From Molanna angustata (lineage: Eukaryota; Arthropoda; Insecta; Trichoptera; Molannidae), in contig OY754982.1 in assembly GCA_963576475.1 (NCBI GenBank), positions 11,186,546 through 11,250,545 on the forward strand: DNA of 64,000 nt. The letters are read 5' to 3'. Positions within the stretch are counted from its first letter, which is position 1, and each line of letters starts with the position of its first letter. A program made the position numbers and the translations under genes. Below, in pieces: positions 44,797-56,521 of the stretch. Under the pieces are notes generated by a model. It did no database searches and had not been told where the DNA came from. It saw nothing but the letters and a program-made list of their open reading frames with translations.

Positions 44797-44980
44797 TAGT
44801 GATGAGCAAATGCAAGACCAAGACCAAGACCAGGGTGGTCTTGGTCTTGGTCTTGCACCCGTGGTCTTGGTCTTGGTCTTGCATTTACAAGTATAGTCTT
44901 GGTCTTGGTCTTGCATACATGGTCTTGGTCTTGGTCTTGGTCTTGCAGCAAGAGTCTTGCAAGTCTTGCACTTTTACGAG
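44797..44980 (+). mobile_element. GGTCTT-rich element, copy 1
   Basis: Starting TAGTGATGAGCAAATGCAAG, the sequence consists of GGTCTT hexamers in groups of three or four separated by TTGCA-containing spacers. An inverted block (ACCAAGACCAAGACC) lies at the left. The terminal TAGTGATGAGC is shared with the complement of 50148. The right end has lost the matching terminus. Confidence 0.6.
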
Positions 44981-47000
44981 TAGGTACGGTACATATGCGT
45001 TTTTTTAGTAAAAAAAAATAAAACTTAGAGTAAATATACATGTTTTAAAATTTATGGTATTTCGTTATTTCAATTTTCGGATATAACTTTGTGCCAGAAA
45101 TTTAAATATTTAAAATATGTGTATTCTAGATTTAATTTTTTGATCGTTTGTTCTTGATGGAATTCCATTAAAATTTCTAATTTTTTTTTAATAAGTAAAT
45201 ACCAATTGAAAAATAAAAAAAATTTTTAAATTATTCTACTATTTATTTTGACTACAACCTACAACCGGTTTCGTGCTTGGCACATTTTCAAGTTGTAAAA
45301 AAAATCTGTTCTTTACCACAATGAAAAAGATTTTGAAGCAACCGCTTCTTTGTTATTAAAGAACGGACTCGATTAATAGTGCGCTGTGAAACGGTATTAT
45401 TCCTGTTGAAAACCTATGTTTACTCTTTGATAAACTTGTATTGTACATCTGTTGAAAACCTATGTTTACTTTTACCCTTTACTGTTTCTGTACCTATTTA
45501 TTTTTCATGTTCTGATTTAATGTCAGATCACTTATATTCTTGATATTTATGCATACATCTTGAATTCCTCGCTTTTTTATTGATAATTCGAATACTTATT
45601 TTATTAATTTTAATTATAATCATTGTCGACTCCGAGTGCTGTGTTTGGGAGCCTATGGTCGTCTATGGAGGATAAACCAATACAATAATCGAATAAAATT
45701 ATAATCAACGCTCGAAATACAAAATTGTTCAATTTTGTCAAAATATATAATGAATCAAGCTGGATAGTTTAAACAAGCATTGTCATCGGTAATACACAAA
45801 TTCTGAAAGTTTTACAGCTCTAACTGTTCGGTAAATGGTTTAAAATAGATAGGAAAATTCCAGTACAGACGAGCGAAGTTAAAGTAGAGTGTAAAAAACA
45901 TTTTTCATAAATGAAATATTCCTACCGTTTTTTTATGAAATTTATCGTTTCATTTACATAATATTATATGCTTATGTTCTTGGTTCGCTCTCCAATAGAG
46001 AACTCTTGTTCCTCTGGGTTGGAAGATATTGTCAATTGGCAATAAAACAAGCATATATTTAAAAAATAATATATGAGTAGGTATATGTTTACTTATTAAT
46101 TCTTAATATCAATTATATTGAATTGACATTTTGTACCAGTCAGAATACGGTTAAAATACGATATTCTTTATTACTTTAGCTCAAAGAAACAATAATATTT
46201 GTTTTACATATAAATTATCGAAGCGCCGTTAAAATCCAAATAAAGTATTCACTCTTATATTTATTCTATTGTAACTTAAATTATGAAAAGATAAAACTAA
46301 TTAAACTAATTACTCTTCGTCTGTAAATATTATCATGTGTTAGTAGACATGCTGTACTTTCTAACAATGATTTGTGTGTTTGTTATTATTATTATAGTAT
46401 TATCAAAAGGGCCGACAGGATGCGGAATATTGCCAAAATGTGTATTGATACGTAATATCGTACAACCAAATATAGAAAAATCTTTCGAGAGTCTTATTCT
46501 TCAATAAATACCATATTACCGTGCATTGTCCACAGAGTTAATGGCATTGTCTCGTTAAATTCGTCACTCAAAGGATACCGTGTTACATTTGCGTCTCTTT
46601 CTACACTATAGTACAAAATAAGGAGAGCAAATATACAACTTCTTGTTTTTTATAAATACCGAAAGTATAAAACTAATATTTAGAGAGAATTTGTAAAAAA
46701 TACTCATTTGTCTTAGAATTATTATACTAATATGATGCCTTGAATTTGAATCCTTTTTATGAAGGCTGTAAATTACATGTACAATTTTTAGTTTTTTTCT
46801 TCAAATAAAGTCGGCTACTAGCTTCAGAAACGTGTTAATGTCAAATGCCGCCCGATTTATCTATATCTAAAATTAAAATGTTATAGTGGACTGATTTTGT
46901 GTACTAAATAAAATAGGATAATTCTTCATTACTTAGTGCATAAATTAATTATTGATTTAGTTATATATATTATAATGTATCGATAGGCCGCTATAATCCA
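44981..47000. other. AT-rich stretch without recognised features
   Basis: I see no gene, and no repeat with a partner elsewhere in the window. Confidence 0.4.
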
Positions 47001-47019
47001 AATAGCATAATATTTACCC

Positions 47020-47138
47020 AAATATTGAAACACATAGCTAGTGAAAGAAGCGCATGCGCTTAAAATAATTATGCTGACCAGCAGATGACAGGTCGTAAGT
47101 TCTGTAGGTGTCTGATTTCCCGGTTCTCCTATTATTAG
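47020..47138 (+). repeat. REP-A fragment
   Basis: The sequence GACCAGCAGATGACAGGTCG TAAGTTCTGTAGGTGTCTGA TTTCCCGGTTCT matches the conserved right half of REP-A with several substitutions. Confidence 0.7.
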
Positions 47139-47282
47139 TTGCATGTTACACATGAGATCCAACTGTCGGTAGCAATAGTATGTATAATTGAAGAATACGT
47201 ATCAAACTATTAACACTTAAACACAAATTAATAAATATTGTAAAATATTTATGTAGGATGTAGGAGGTCAATCTTTTTTTCC

Positions 47283-47990
47283 TACCCAGAAAAATATGAA
47301 AATAGCATGATGTATGTTTGGAAATTAAGTATCAAAACTATTGAGTCACTGTATATATCGTGTAGTGTACATATACTGCCTTACAAATTGTATGAAACGA
47401 TGTCGTCACTAAATTCAATTTTTATAAAAATTGTGAAAAAAGTTGTAAATGTGCCTGCTACTACAATCTCGATATTATATATAAAAAAATAAATAATCTA
47501 GTTAGGTTGTTTCGGCCTTATTCAATATTTTTAAAAACTTGGAAATATAGGCAGTCAAACACAAATTTATCATAAAATAAATATTTTTCTTAATAAAAAA
47601 TTTTGAGAAACTCTGGAACGTTAAAAAAAATTTAGATTTTGTTTTTATGTATAATTAAACTAATTTTCAGAGCTCTAGCTAGGTTTTTGAGAAAAAAATA
47701 ATTAATATTTTTAATAAACAAAAATAGAGAGAGTTTTGAGATATATGGTAAAATACATTAAAAATTCAAAAATTGATAACCCCTACCTGAAACGGTAATT
47801 CTAAATACTGAGTATAAAAGTTTTGTAGGCCTATAACAATCTATATATTTTGAAATTTTGAGCTCTGTGCATTGAGCGGATTAAAAGTTATAAGGGACAC
47901 ACAGACACAATGAATGTTCTACTCCGAATTCTGACTAAATATATACAAATAACATATATGCTGCGAAGACTCTATGGTGGTGTTTTTTGA
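47283..47990 (+). repeat. REP-B interspersed repeat, longest copy
   Basis: Shared blocks with 60735-61185 are GAAATTAAGTATCAAAACTA TTGAGTCACTGTA, GTCGTCACTAAATTC, AAATATAGGCAGTCAAACAC and TGAGAAACTCTGGAACG. Its right end (GATTAAAAGTTATAAGGGAC, GCTGCGAAGACTCTATGGTG) is shared inverted with 26540-26800. It has no coding capacity. Confidence 0.72.
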
Positions 47991-48479
47991 CTTCCATGTC
48001 GAATAAACCATGATAAATATAACCATGATACTTTGACGATATATACATATACCTATAGGTCTGTTTAAAAATGAACAATAATACTCACTAATAAATTTAA
48101 AATGTTACGACGACGCATTATTTAAATATAATATTGAATAAAATAATTAATTGAATTTACTTTATGAATCGCCTCTGTTTGCTTTCGTCGTCATATTTCA
48201 ATAAAGAAATATTGTCTTAAAAAATAATAATAGCTTATCCTTCAAATAAAAATGACACATGAGAATCTAATGAGAGAGGTTATTTTTGCATAACGTAAAT
48301 AAAAATTAAGACAATTTGAATCTGAGATACAACTTCCTGTTACCAAACCCGCACGTGTTTGTTTGTCTTCATGTTATTAATTAGGTAGGTATATTATTTT
48401 TGTTTTAAACTGATAGGTTTCTTAATTTAATTCTTAGACAAGTAGTAAACAAATGTTGGTACACCTATTCATTAATATA
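47991..48479. other. AT-rich sequence before the mariner
   Basis: Nothing is recognised. The TA at 48478-48479 is the mariner target duplicate. Confidence 0.4.
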
Positions 48480-49765
48480 TTAGGTCCTTACATATGAAAT
48501 TGGCGTTTTGTATGGGAGGAACATAAAGTCGATTTTTTTTTAATATAATATATTTATTTAATCAAAGTATGTACCATTGCTATCTATGCACTTTTGCCAT
48601 CTCATAGGTAGTTCATCGATCCCTTTACTAAAGAAACCATTCAGACGGGAATCAATAAAATCTTTGAAGGCGGTTTGGACTGCCCCATCGGAGTTGAATT
48701 TTTTCCCTTGCAAGAAGTTATCCAAATTTCGATAAAAAGGGTAATCTGATGGGGCAAGGTCCGGAGAGTACGGTGGATGTCTTAAGACATTCCAATTGTA
48801 GCTCCTCTAATTTGGTAGCCGTCTGTTGTGCAGTGTGTGGTCTAGCGTTATCATGAAGCAGCAGTGGCCTAGAGCGATTAACCAGCCTCGGCTGTTTAGC
48901 AGCTAGCTTTTCCATCATGGTTTGCAGTTGCTGACAAAAGACATCTGCCGTAATCGTCTGGCCAGATTTAAGAAAGCTGTAGTGAACGACACCAGCACTA
49001 GTCCACCAAACTCTCACAAGTAACTTTTTTGGAGTCAATTTTCGCTTGGGGCATGGTTTGGCTGGTTCGGCAGGGTTCAGCCATTGCGATGAGCGCTTCC
49101 GATTATCGTACAGGATCCACTTTTTATCACAGTTAATGATTCGATTTAAAATCCCTTCATTATTGTGCCGGTTGAGTAATGCAACGCAGCAGCAACGCGC
49201 GTTTGTTGATTTGCTTCACTCAATTCGTAAGATACCCACCTTTCAAGCTTTTTCACCTTCCCAATTTCCTTCAAGTGGATTAAAACAGTTTTATCACTAG
49301 CACCGCAGTCTGCAGCTAACTCGGACGCGGTTTGCGATGGATCCGCTTCCACAATAGCCTTCAATTCTTCATTATCAACTTTGGTCTCCGGCCGTCCACG
49401 GGGCTTGTTCTGCAGGTGGAAATTTCCAGAACCAAAACGTTGGCACCAAAAACGCACTGTGTTTTCTTTTGCAGTACCGTCGCCATACAGATCATTAATC
49501 CTTCGAGCCGTTTCTGCAGCACTGGTGCCAAGCTGGAACTCGTACTCGTAAATAGCGCGATATTTCATGTTTTCCATTTTTTAAACCGAATGGCGCAAAG
49601 AAAAAAACAATTGAGGAAAAAACAAATGAATTATAATTTTCGAAACACAAATACATGAGTAAATAGCTGTATAAATTTGAATTTGGAATTCCTAACCAAA
49701 GAGAAGATATTTGAGATGAAAGTTGACAGTACGGCAAAACGCCAATTTCATATGTAAGGACCTAA
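48480..49765 (-). mobile_element. complete-length mariner element (1286 bp)
   Basis: The inverted ends TTAGGTCCTTACATATGAAA then TTGGCGTTTTG occur at 48480 and, as the complement, at 49765. A TA dinucleotide flanks each end (48478-48479 and 49766-49767). Length and structure are those of a standard mariner. One transposase frame, on the minus strand, fills it. Confidence 0.95.
48558..49577 (-). pseudogene. mariner transposase (DD34D), two frameshifts
   Basis: From the ATG at 49577 the frame encodes the helix-turn-helix N-terminal region (TSAAETARRINDLYGDGTAK, then NTVRFWCQRFGSGNF and the GRP hinge, KPRGRPETKVD). A first frameshift near 49180 interrupts before CDKKWILYDN (first catalytic D). 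The middle frame carries PKKLLVRVWWTSAGVVHYSF and HDNARPHTAQQ (second D). An extra A near 48783 shifts the frame again before HPPYSPDLAPSDY (third D). With the shifts ignored, 34 residues separate the last two D residues, the mariner signature. The stop is TAA at 48560-48558. All three acidic residues persist, but the gene cannot make full-length enzyme. Confidence 0.93.
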
Positions 49766-49948
49766 TATGAATACATTTAACAATGACTCAAAATTATAAA
49801 TCATTTTTGTAAAATAAATAGGTATTATATATGTTTTCGAGCATAGGGGTTCGGATGTCACAAAATTCGATCTTTGTATATTATTTTTACCGTTCATTTA
49901 TTGTCGTTCCAAAGCAATTTCTTCGAGTATGTCAACATATTGAAAAAC

Positions 49949-50148
49949 TGCAAGACCGCAAGAGTCTTGCATTTATGTCTTGCAAGACTCTTGGTCTTGC
50001 AAGCATGGTCTTGGTATTGGTCTTGGTCTTGCGTCCCTGGTCTTGGTCTTGGTCTTGCAGTGAAGCATGTGGTCTTGGTCTTGGTCTTGCAAAAAATGCA
50101 AGACCAAGACCAAGACTGCAAGACTTGCAAGACTTTTGCTCATCACTA
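49949..50148 (-). mobile_element. GGTCTT-rich element, copy 2
   Basis: The plus strand runs from TGCAAGACCGCAAGAGTCTT through GGTCTT triplets with TTGCA spacers to an inverted block (AGACCAAGACCAAGACTGC). It ends GCTCATCACTA, the complement of the copy 1 start. It lies 5 kb from copy 1 in inverted orientation. Both termini sit next to ATTAGTGATGAG-like junctions. Confidence 0.6.
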
Positions 50149-50159
50149 ATACCTATAAT

Positions 50160-50775
50160 AAATATTGGTAATTTTACCACTTCAATTACGTTCCGATATT
50201 GACCATCGGACATGCTAATCTTCAAACAACGTCATATTTAATTTATTATGTACATAATTATTGTCGACAAATAATAGGAGTGAGCTCATCTTCAATACAA
50301 TATTGTACCTACATGTATGTATGTAACCTTGCCTTGTTAGTTCTGTTGATAGGTATTGTGTGTATTAATTAGCATACGGCTATTTCATTTGTTAAAATTT
50401 TAATTCATAGATGCTCGTGCATAATTGAATCCCCAAGGCATTCTAAGCCATTTAAGAGATGTTATAGTCGATACGAAATTTGAGGCGTAGTATTAAAGTA
50501 AGTCTTGTTGAAATATTGAGATCTAGATCCACATTTATAACGTTAATAATTATTTGCATCATAAACTTTTGGTGATTTGTTGTTTGGCTGTGTTTTCCGG
50601 CTCACTGCCGCCTGACGCCAAGATAATGATCCCGACTAACTACCCGTTACCACTTGTCGTGTGTTGGGTACGATAAAATGTCGTGTGATCTAGTGGCAAT
50701 ACATTTAAAATGGAGCTGTTACACGTGAGTTACACTTACAAACAGGAACGGCAGTAACTGGGGCCACAGGAAAGC
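50160..50775. other. intergenic stretch, nothing recognised
   Basis: A slightly less AT-rich piece (50585-50700) has no recognisable content. Confidence 0.4.
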
Positions 50776-50779
50776 CAGT

Positions 50780-51190
50780 GATGTTCTTCATATATTATAT
50801 CTTCTTCTTCTTCCTTTTCATAGATCCGAAGATCTGTTTCTACCACTATTCTGTCTCCTGCGACGTGGACTGCCAACTGTCTCGCCATCTCTTTGGAGGT
50901 CTTTCTAGTGGTCTTCTTCCAGCTGGGTTCTCCTAGAGAGCGATACGTGGGAGTCTATTTTAATCCATTCTATTTACACGTGAGCTCCAATATTGCCTCC
51001 GCTGTCTTTCCCATCAGACGATGTCTTCCGTACTACACTTTTTTCTAATTTCAGTATTTCGAATTCGGTCTCTTAGAGTGTTTCCGGCTATACATCTCAA
51101 TGTCATCATCTCTGATGTTCTAAGAAGAGATTTTGTTCTCGTTGTGTCTGCTCTGGTCTCTACTCCGTAGGTGGCAATGGGTCTTACCAT
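50780..51190 (-). pseudogene. RTE-like LINE C-terminal fragment
   Basis: Complement frames give TYGVETRADTTRTKSLLRTS, EMMTLRCIAGNTLRDRIRNT, EIRKKCS, ERQRRQYWSSRVNRMD and PPKRWRDSWQSTSQE. These are the same blocks as at 16740-17118 and in the 12.4-kb tail. At least two internal stops or frameshifts are present, and the end is a GAAGAAGAAG run at 50800. Confidence 0.78.
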
Positions 51191-51279
51191 GTTTTATATT
51201 ACTTACCTTTAGGCATCCCGATATTGCATCCAGATATTGCAGTATATTATATGATTCACCTAATTTTTGCGGATATCAA

Positions 51280-51428
51280 AACTCCAGTCAGAAGACCAGG
51301 CAAAAGTCGAGTATTCAGGGGGATCTGAATCCTGATCTAACACAGGACATGAGAGTTTGGCGTGATATTATCAGGAGAGCGGACCACATAATGTTAATGG
51401 GACAAAGACGACGACGAAGAAGAAGATG
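51280..51428 (+). repeat. LINE 3' tail
   Basis: AGGACATGAGAGTTTGGCGT GATATTATCAGGAGAGCGGA CC... then GGGACAAAGACGACGACGAA GAAGAAGATGA follow the usual lepidopteran LINE ending (Q-MRVWR-IIRRADH then an Arg/Glu-codon repeat). It lies immediately downstream of the opposite-strand fragment at 51190. Confidence 0.55.
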
Positions 51429-52194
51429 AATATGCAAATATGAAACATTTAAAATCATTAATTTAATCTACCGACGACGGACAATTCTTGGCGAAACTTC
51501 ATGGCGCCATAGAATAAAATCAGTTTTAGTTGTTTATTAATTAGCTGTTTATTGATTAAAGGGACTTACTGGTATTGGTCTATCGAAGACCTGTCAGAAA
51601 GCCTTTAATGAAGTGACAGTAAAACTAAAACTAATATTTAATTCTACGTCATTATAATACATATTTACATTTAAGACCTCTAAATGTATACTCAAATCTG
51701 TGATTTAGACTTCGGAAGCAAATTGGTAGTTAATAGTTATACGTAGCCCATCAAATAATGAATAATTTATGAAATTTCATCCTTGAAGTATTTTCACAAG
51801 TGCTTAGTATTATAAATGGTATAAATTTTATGATGATATTCTATCAGAATTAAGACCAAGGTATGATCGGTCACGGAATATGAACACACGTGAAATTTTG
51901 AGTTGCACAACACAATTGCTGTTGGATTCATTTCAAAACAACGACAAATGAATTAATTGTTAACAAATACCTACTGAACGCTCAAAAAATGAGGAAGTTA
52001 CAACTGTCTTAGAAAAAATACCTGTAAGAGTGACCTAGTACGAACTATGTATCATAAATATTTCGATAGAGTGAAATATATTCGTAATGCACGGAATTTA
52101 AGACGTCACAATAATGTTTGGAATTAAGTTACATCTATTGTGCGGTATTGATTTCACTCACAAGTTACATCTAAAGTAATAAAGCAATCAAAAT
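51429..52194. other. AT-rich stretch before the second 3-kb element
   Basis: No features were recognised. A candidate Helitron 5' dinucleotide TC follows an A at 52188-52189 (AATCAAAATGTTAG), but the left border of the element cannot be fixed from two copies when one is cut by the window. Confidence 0.35.
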
Positions 52195-55100
52195 GTTAGT
52201 GTATGTGTGTGTGTATGTGTGTGTGTGTGTGTTTGTCTCACGCCTTCTGAAAAACCAAGAGCATCTAAAAATCTAATTTAAGTGCGAACATGTACCAGTA
52301 TACCTGATGCAGTGTCACGCTAAAAAGAATGCGATAAAAATGCTGAATTTTAAAAATATTTAAATAATTATTTTTTTCATACAAAATTTTCCAAGTCATA
52401 TCTGTCAAAAAAGTGTACATTTTGCACGCAAATATCTGTTAGTTTAAAAGTTAGAAGTAGGTATTTACACAAAAAAAATATATTTTGAAGTATAACTTAG
52501 CGTTTAAGTGAAAAACATAGTGAATAATTGGTATAATTATAATGTTTAACTTATTTTTAAAGTAAGCCTTTTGTACATAAACGCCGCCATTTTAATATCT
52601 TTTCATACAATATTTCATTTTCCCACCGAATGAATATGTTCTTGAAAATAATAAACCTTTGAAATAAATGTAATTATGAAATAATAAAATGAAACACAAG
52701 ACATTACGGCAAGTTTTAAGACATATATTGTAAAAATGTGTTATTTATTAGTAAAGATATAGGCATAATAAAATTGCATAATTTGTAAATAATATTTGAT
52801 TTTTCTGACAATTTTCATTTTTATGGCATCGAACAAACCAATGTAGGTACCTACATATTCAAAAAATGTATCCGAACCATTCGATATTACTTATGTGTTC
52901 GAATCGTTTCCATGGCTACAGAAAGAATGTGATATTCAAATAAAATTTGTTAGGAATCGAATTTATTTAGAAGTTTGTTGTAGGTAGGTACCTACCTAAT
53001 ACTATTTACTTACAAATCAACAATAATATACCTATACTGATTTCCTATAGGAAAATTATTTTATTTATTTATTTATCAACCGTTTGTCCGATTATAATGA
53101 AACTTTGGTGAATTGTCGAGCGTATGCCCAGGATGGTTTTTGGATTTAAACTTTTTTCTTATTCTTCTTCTTCTTCGTGTATTTGGTCGTTTTACCTATG
53201 AAGGGGGAGTATCCTGGGAAAAGAAGGTCCGACTGTCCCTCCATCTCTTCACAGGTCTTCCAGGACGGGTTCTGCATATAAACTTTTTTCTTCTTTTTCT
53301 TCAACGTGTACTTGGTCATCTTACCTATGAAGATGAACTATCCTGGGAGATGAAGGTCCAATTTTCCTTCCATCTCTTCGCAGGTTTCTGGATTTAAACT
53401 TTTTTCTTCTTCTTCTTCATCGTCTATTTGGTCATTTTACCTTTGAAGGTGGACTAACCTGGGAGAAGAATGTCCAATTTTCCTTCCATCTCTTCGCAGG
53501 TATCTGGATTTAAACTTATTTCTTCTTCTTCTTCTTCATCGTGTATTTTTGGTCATTTTACCTATGAAGTTGGAGAATCCTGGGAGAAGAAGGTCCAACT
53601 GTCCTTCCATCTCTTCGCAGGTATCTGGGTTTAAACTTTTTTCTTCTTCTTCGTGTATTTAGTCATTTTACCTATTAAGTAGAGCATCCTGGGAAAAGAA
53701 GGTTCTTTCATCTCTTCGCGGTTCTTCCAGGATGGTTTCTGGATTTAAACTTTTCTTAACCGACTGATGGGACGGGATGTAATGAAGGGAAGGGAGGCAC
53801 TAAAGGGCCTGAAGGGACGGGAGGTATAAAACTGCCTGAAGGGACGGAAGGTACTGAAGGGCCTGATGGGAAGGGACGTAATGAGGGATTAAAGGGACGG
53901 GAGGTACTGAAGGGCCTGAAGCGGCGGGTCCTGGAGTCTAATTCTTTTTCTTCTTAATTTTATGTAGACCTTTAGGGCAGTTTTTATACAAACTATTTCC
54001 TATTGTCTAAATCATCTTCTTCTTCTTTTATGTATACATTTGGGTCATTTTTTTATAAAAATTATTTCCTTTAGTCTAATTATTATTCTTCTTCATTTAA
54101 GTACGTAGACTTTTGGGAGAGTTTTAATACAAACTATTTCCAATAGTCTTATTCATTTTCTTTTATGTAGACCTTTTGGTCAGTATTTATACAAACTATT
54201 TCCAATAGTCTAAATATTCTTCTTCTTCTTTTTTGTAGACCTTTGGGTGAGCTTTTATACAATCTATTTCCAATAGTCTAATTCTTCTATTAGGTATATG
54301 TATTTTTACTTATTTTATGTAGACCATTGGAATAGTTTTTTATACAAACTATTTCTTATAGTCTTATACTTATTATTCTCTTTTTTATTTAGTCTTTTGG
54401 GTTAGTTTTAAGTCTAATAGTCTATTGTGCAGAAATATTATTAACGATATGCACACTTGATGAAAATACATATGTAATGAATGGGATATGGGATGTGACG
54501 ATATAACCTGCACTAGAATCTTTTCAATACTTTTGTTTAATTAAATTTAAACCATTTATATCATCCTATTTTGAATAATTTTCAACACCTAATATTTAAA
54601 GAATGGGGGTTGTGGCCATTACTGAACTCTTCACAACATTTATATTCAAATTAAAAACTATTTACTATAGTTCAAGTCTTCTTCTTCTTCGTTAATGAAG
54701 ACTTTCAGTCAAATTGAGCAAAAATATAATGCACACTTGATGAAAAAATATAAAAACGAATGGGATGTGACCAATACTAGATCTTTTCAGTACCTACGTT
54801 TGTTTAATCAAATTTTAACCACATCCCAACATCGAAAATTACTAAATTTTCAATAGGTACACATTACAATTTGTTTTCGATGATAATATTTAAAAATGGG
54901 GGTTGTGGCCAAACCAATCTCTTTACAACGTTGATAAACAGTCATATTTAAAACCATTACGCATAGTCCATGCGAGCAGAAATTGTATAAATATTATACT
55001 TCATTCACACTTTATAGCAATATATAAAAAAGAATGGGTTGTGGCCATCACTTGAACATTTTACAATACTTAAACTCAATCAAATTTCAAACCACTTTTT

Positions 55101-55203
55101 ATAGTCTGATATTGCAAAATAATTGGGTGACAATATTATAAAAACGATTGCTTTTTCTTTCACAATTTTACATTCTTGGCCAACGGCGGGACATAAAAGC
55201 TAG
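52195..55203 (+). mobile_element. 3-kb Helitron-like non-autonomous element, copy B
   Basis: This matches 1-3009 without net length change. It contains the same arrays: about 115-bp units at 53134-53756, the GC-rich 27-bp minisatellite at 53757-53934, and 70-90-bp units at 53939-54415. The end reads GGCGGGACATAAAAGCTAG followed by T. The flank beyond (TTATAAATAAAATG) differs from that of copy A, which fixes the right border. A GT microsatellite lies at the left (52196-52232). Confidence 0.6.
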
Positions 55204-55413
55204 TTATAAATAAAATGATTGAAATCAGAGATAACCCAAAAAATATTTTATTATTGTATTCCATGGAAAACCAGACTTCTGGAGTGGTTCCATTTGATCA
55301 AAGCCAAGAGGTTTAAAGATGGAAATCATGAAACTTATTAATTTGCGAAGAATTTACGTAACTCATTTTATATAGAGTCAAAAGACTAAAAAACGCTGTC
55401 AAAAGACTTAATA

Positions 55414-55531
55414 AGGGCCGTATTTATAAACCATTCTCAGTGCTAGGTCAGTACTTAGTACACTGAAATGCATGGAATTTGTTATGCTAAGCATTGAGAA
55501 ATTTCTGAGAACGATTTATAAATTCGGGCCT
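55414..55531. mobile_element. small MITE with GGGCC termini
   Basis: The left end AGGGCCGTATTTATAAACCA TTCTCAG and the right end CTGAGAACGATTTATAAATT CGGGCCT are imperfect inverted repeats over about 30 bp, in a 118-bp element. The centre carries a further inverted motif (CAGTGCTAGGTC, TGCTAAGCATTGAG). There is no coding capacity. Confidence 0.7.
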
Positions 55532-56521
55532 ATTATACTTTGCATATTTTAAAGTTAATTTAAGATAAATTAATATAATTTCACAATACATGCCTCACAA
55601 AATTACGTTTCAACAAAAATTCTCTCGTATTATATTTAGACTGCTTGAAATAGGATATTGTGACTTATACATATAAATCAATGTATAGATTTCTATACAG
55701 AAACGACATATTACTAATACCTATTTATCTGCTATTTAAAAAAATCAAGCATGCAGGTATCCCAAAGCGTTTCAAGATACAAACGCTATTTAGTGCAATA
55801 GCGTTCTTGTAACTTTCGGATTATACAAAATCCACTATAGATGTAACAAAAAAATGATTAATCAATTGAATTGCGCATATTATAATGGAATTGCATTCTT
55901 TACAGATATATTATGAGTGACGTACAATACAATACAATGCAATAACACGAACACGAACATTCATTATATTCATCCAACGGAAATGATTTTTTTTTGCATA
56001 ACTCCCTAATTATATTATAATTGCGCAAAATTCAGTGTGGGCACATAATAGCGGAAAACCGTATTTGATACAAGTACGTAATAGGTAATCGACATTGATG
56101 TAACTAAGCAAAAATATCTGCTATTTTTAGGATTATTGCGAATTTTATATAGGTACTTACTCAAATAAACGTAGTCTGATCAGATTTAAAAAATCAGACA
56201 TAAGCGGGGAAAGATTGGAAAGGAAAAATTGAGAAACCTTTTAGAGAGATATATCCAACAATGGAGAGATGTCTGAGGAGAAAATGAAGAAGAATCAGAC
56301 AAGGACACTAGAAAGACACTCAAGGGGATTCCTAAAAAAAACTATTGGACATAGGTTCATTACAGTCACGAAGAGCAACGTAGAGGTTTCAAGATTTGGT
56401 GAAAAAAATACGATGTGTTTCTTATCTTTTCTGTCAGTATACAGAGTTTTTTTAACGATTTGATTGATGAGCGTACTTATAACAATGAAACTTTAACAGT
56501 ATGGGTTGTCTATTTAATTTT
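55532..56521. other. AT-rich stretch, nothing recognised
   Basis: A short purine-rich piece (56220-56330) resembling coding sequence has no family features, and its 64-codon frame is not called. Confidence 0.4.

Noticed and set aside
44793..45041. Gly/Leu- or Asp/Gln-rich frames in the GGTCTT repeats (also 49831-50225)
   Set aside because: The frames are a direct product of the hexanucleotide repeat and are open on both strands.
51133..51429. 98-codon frame ending in a run of arginines
   Set aside because: It begins antisense to one LINE fragment and ends in the GAC/GAA repeat of another LINE tail.
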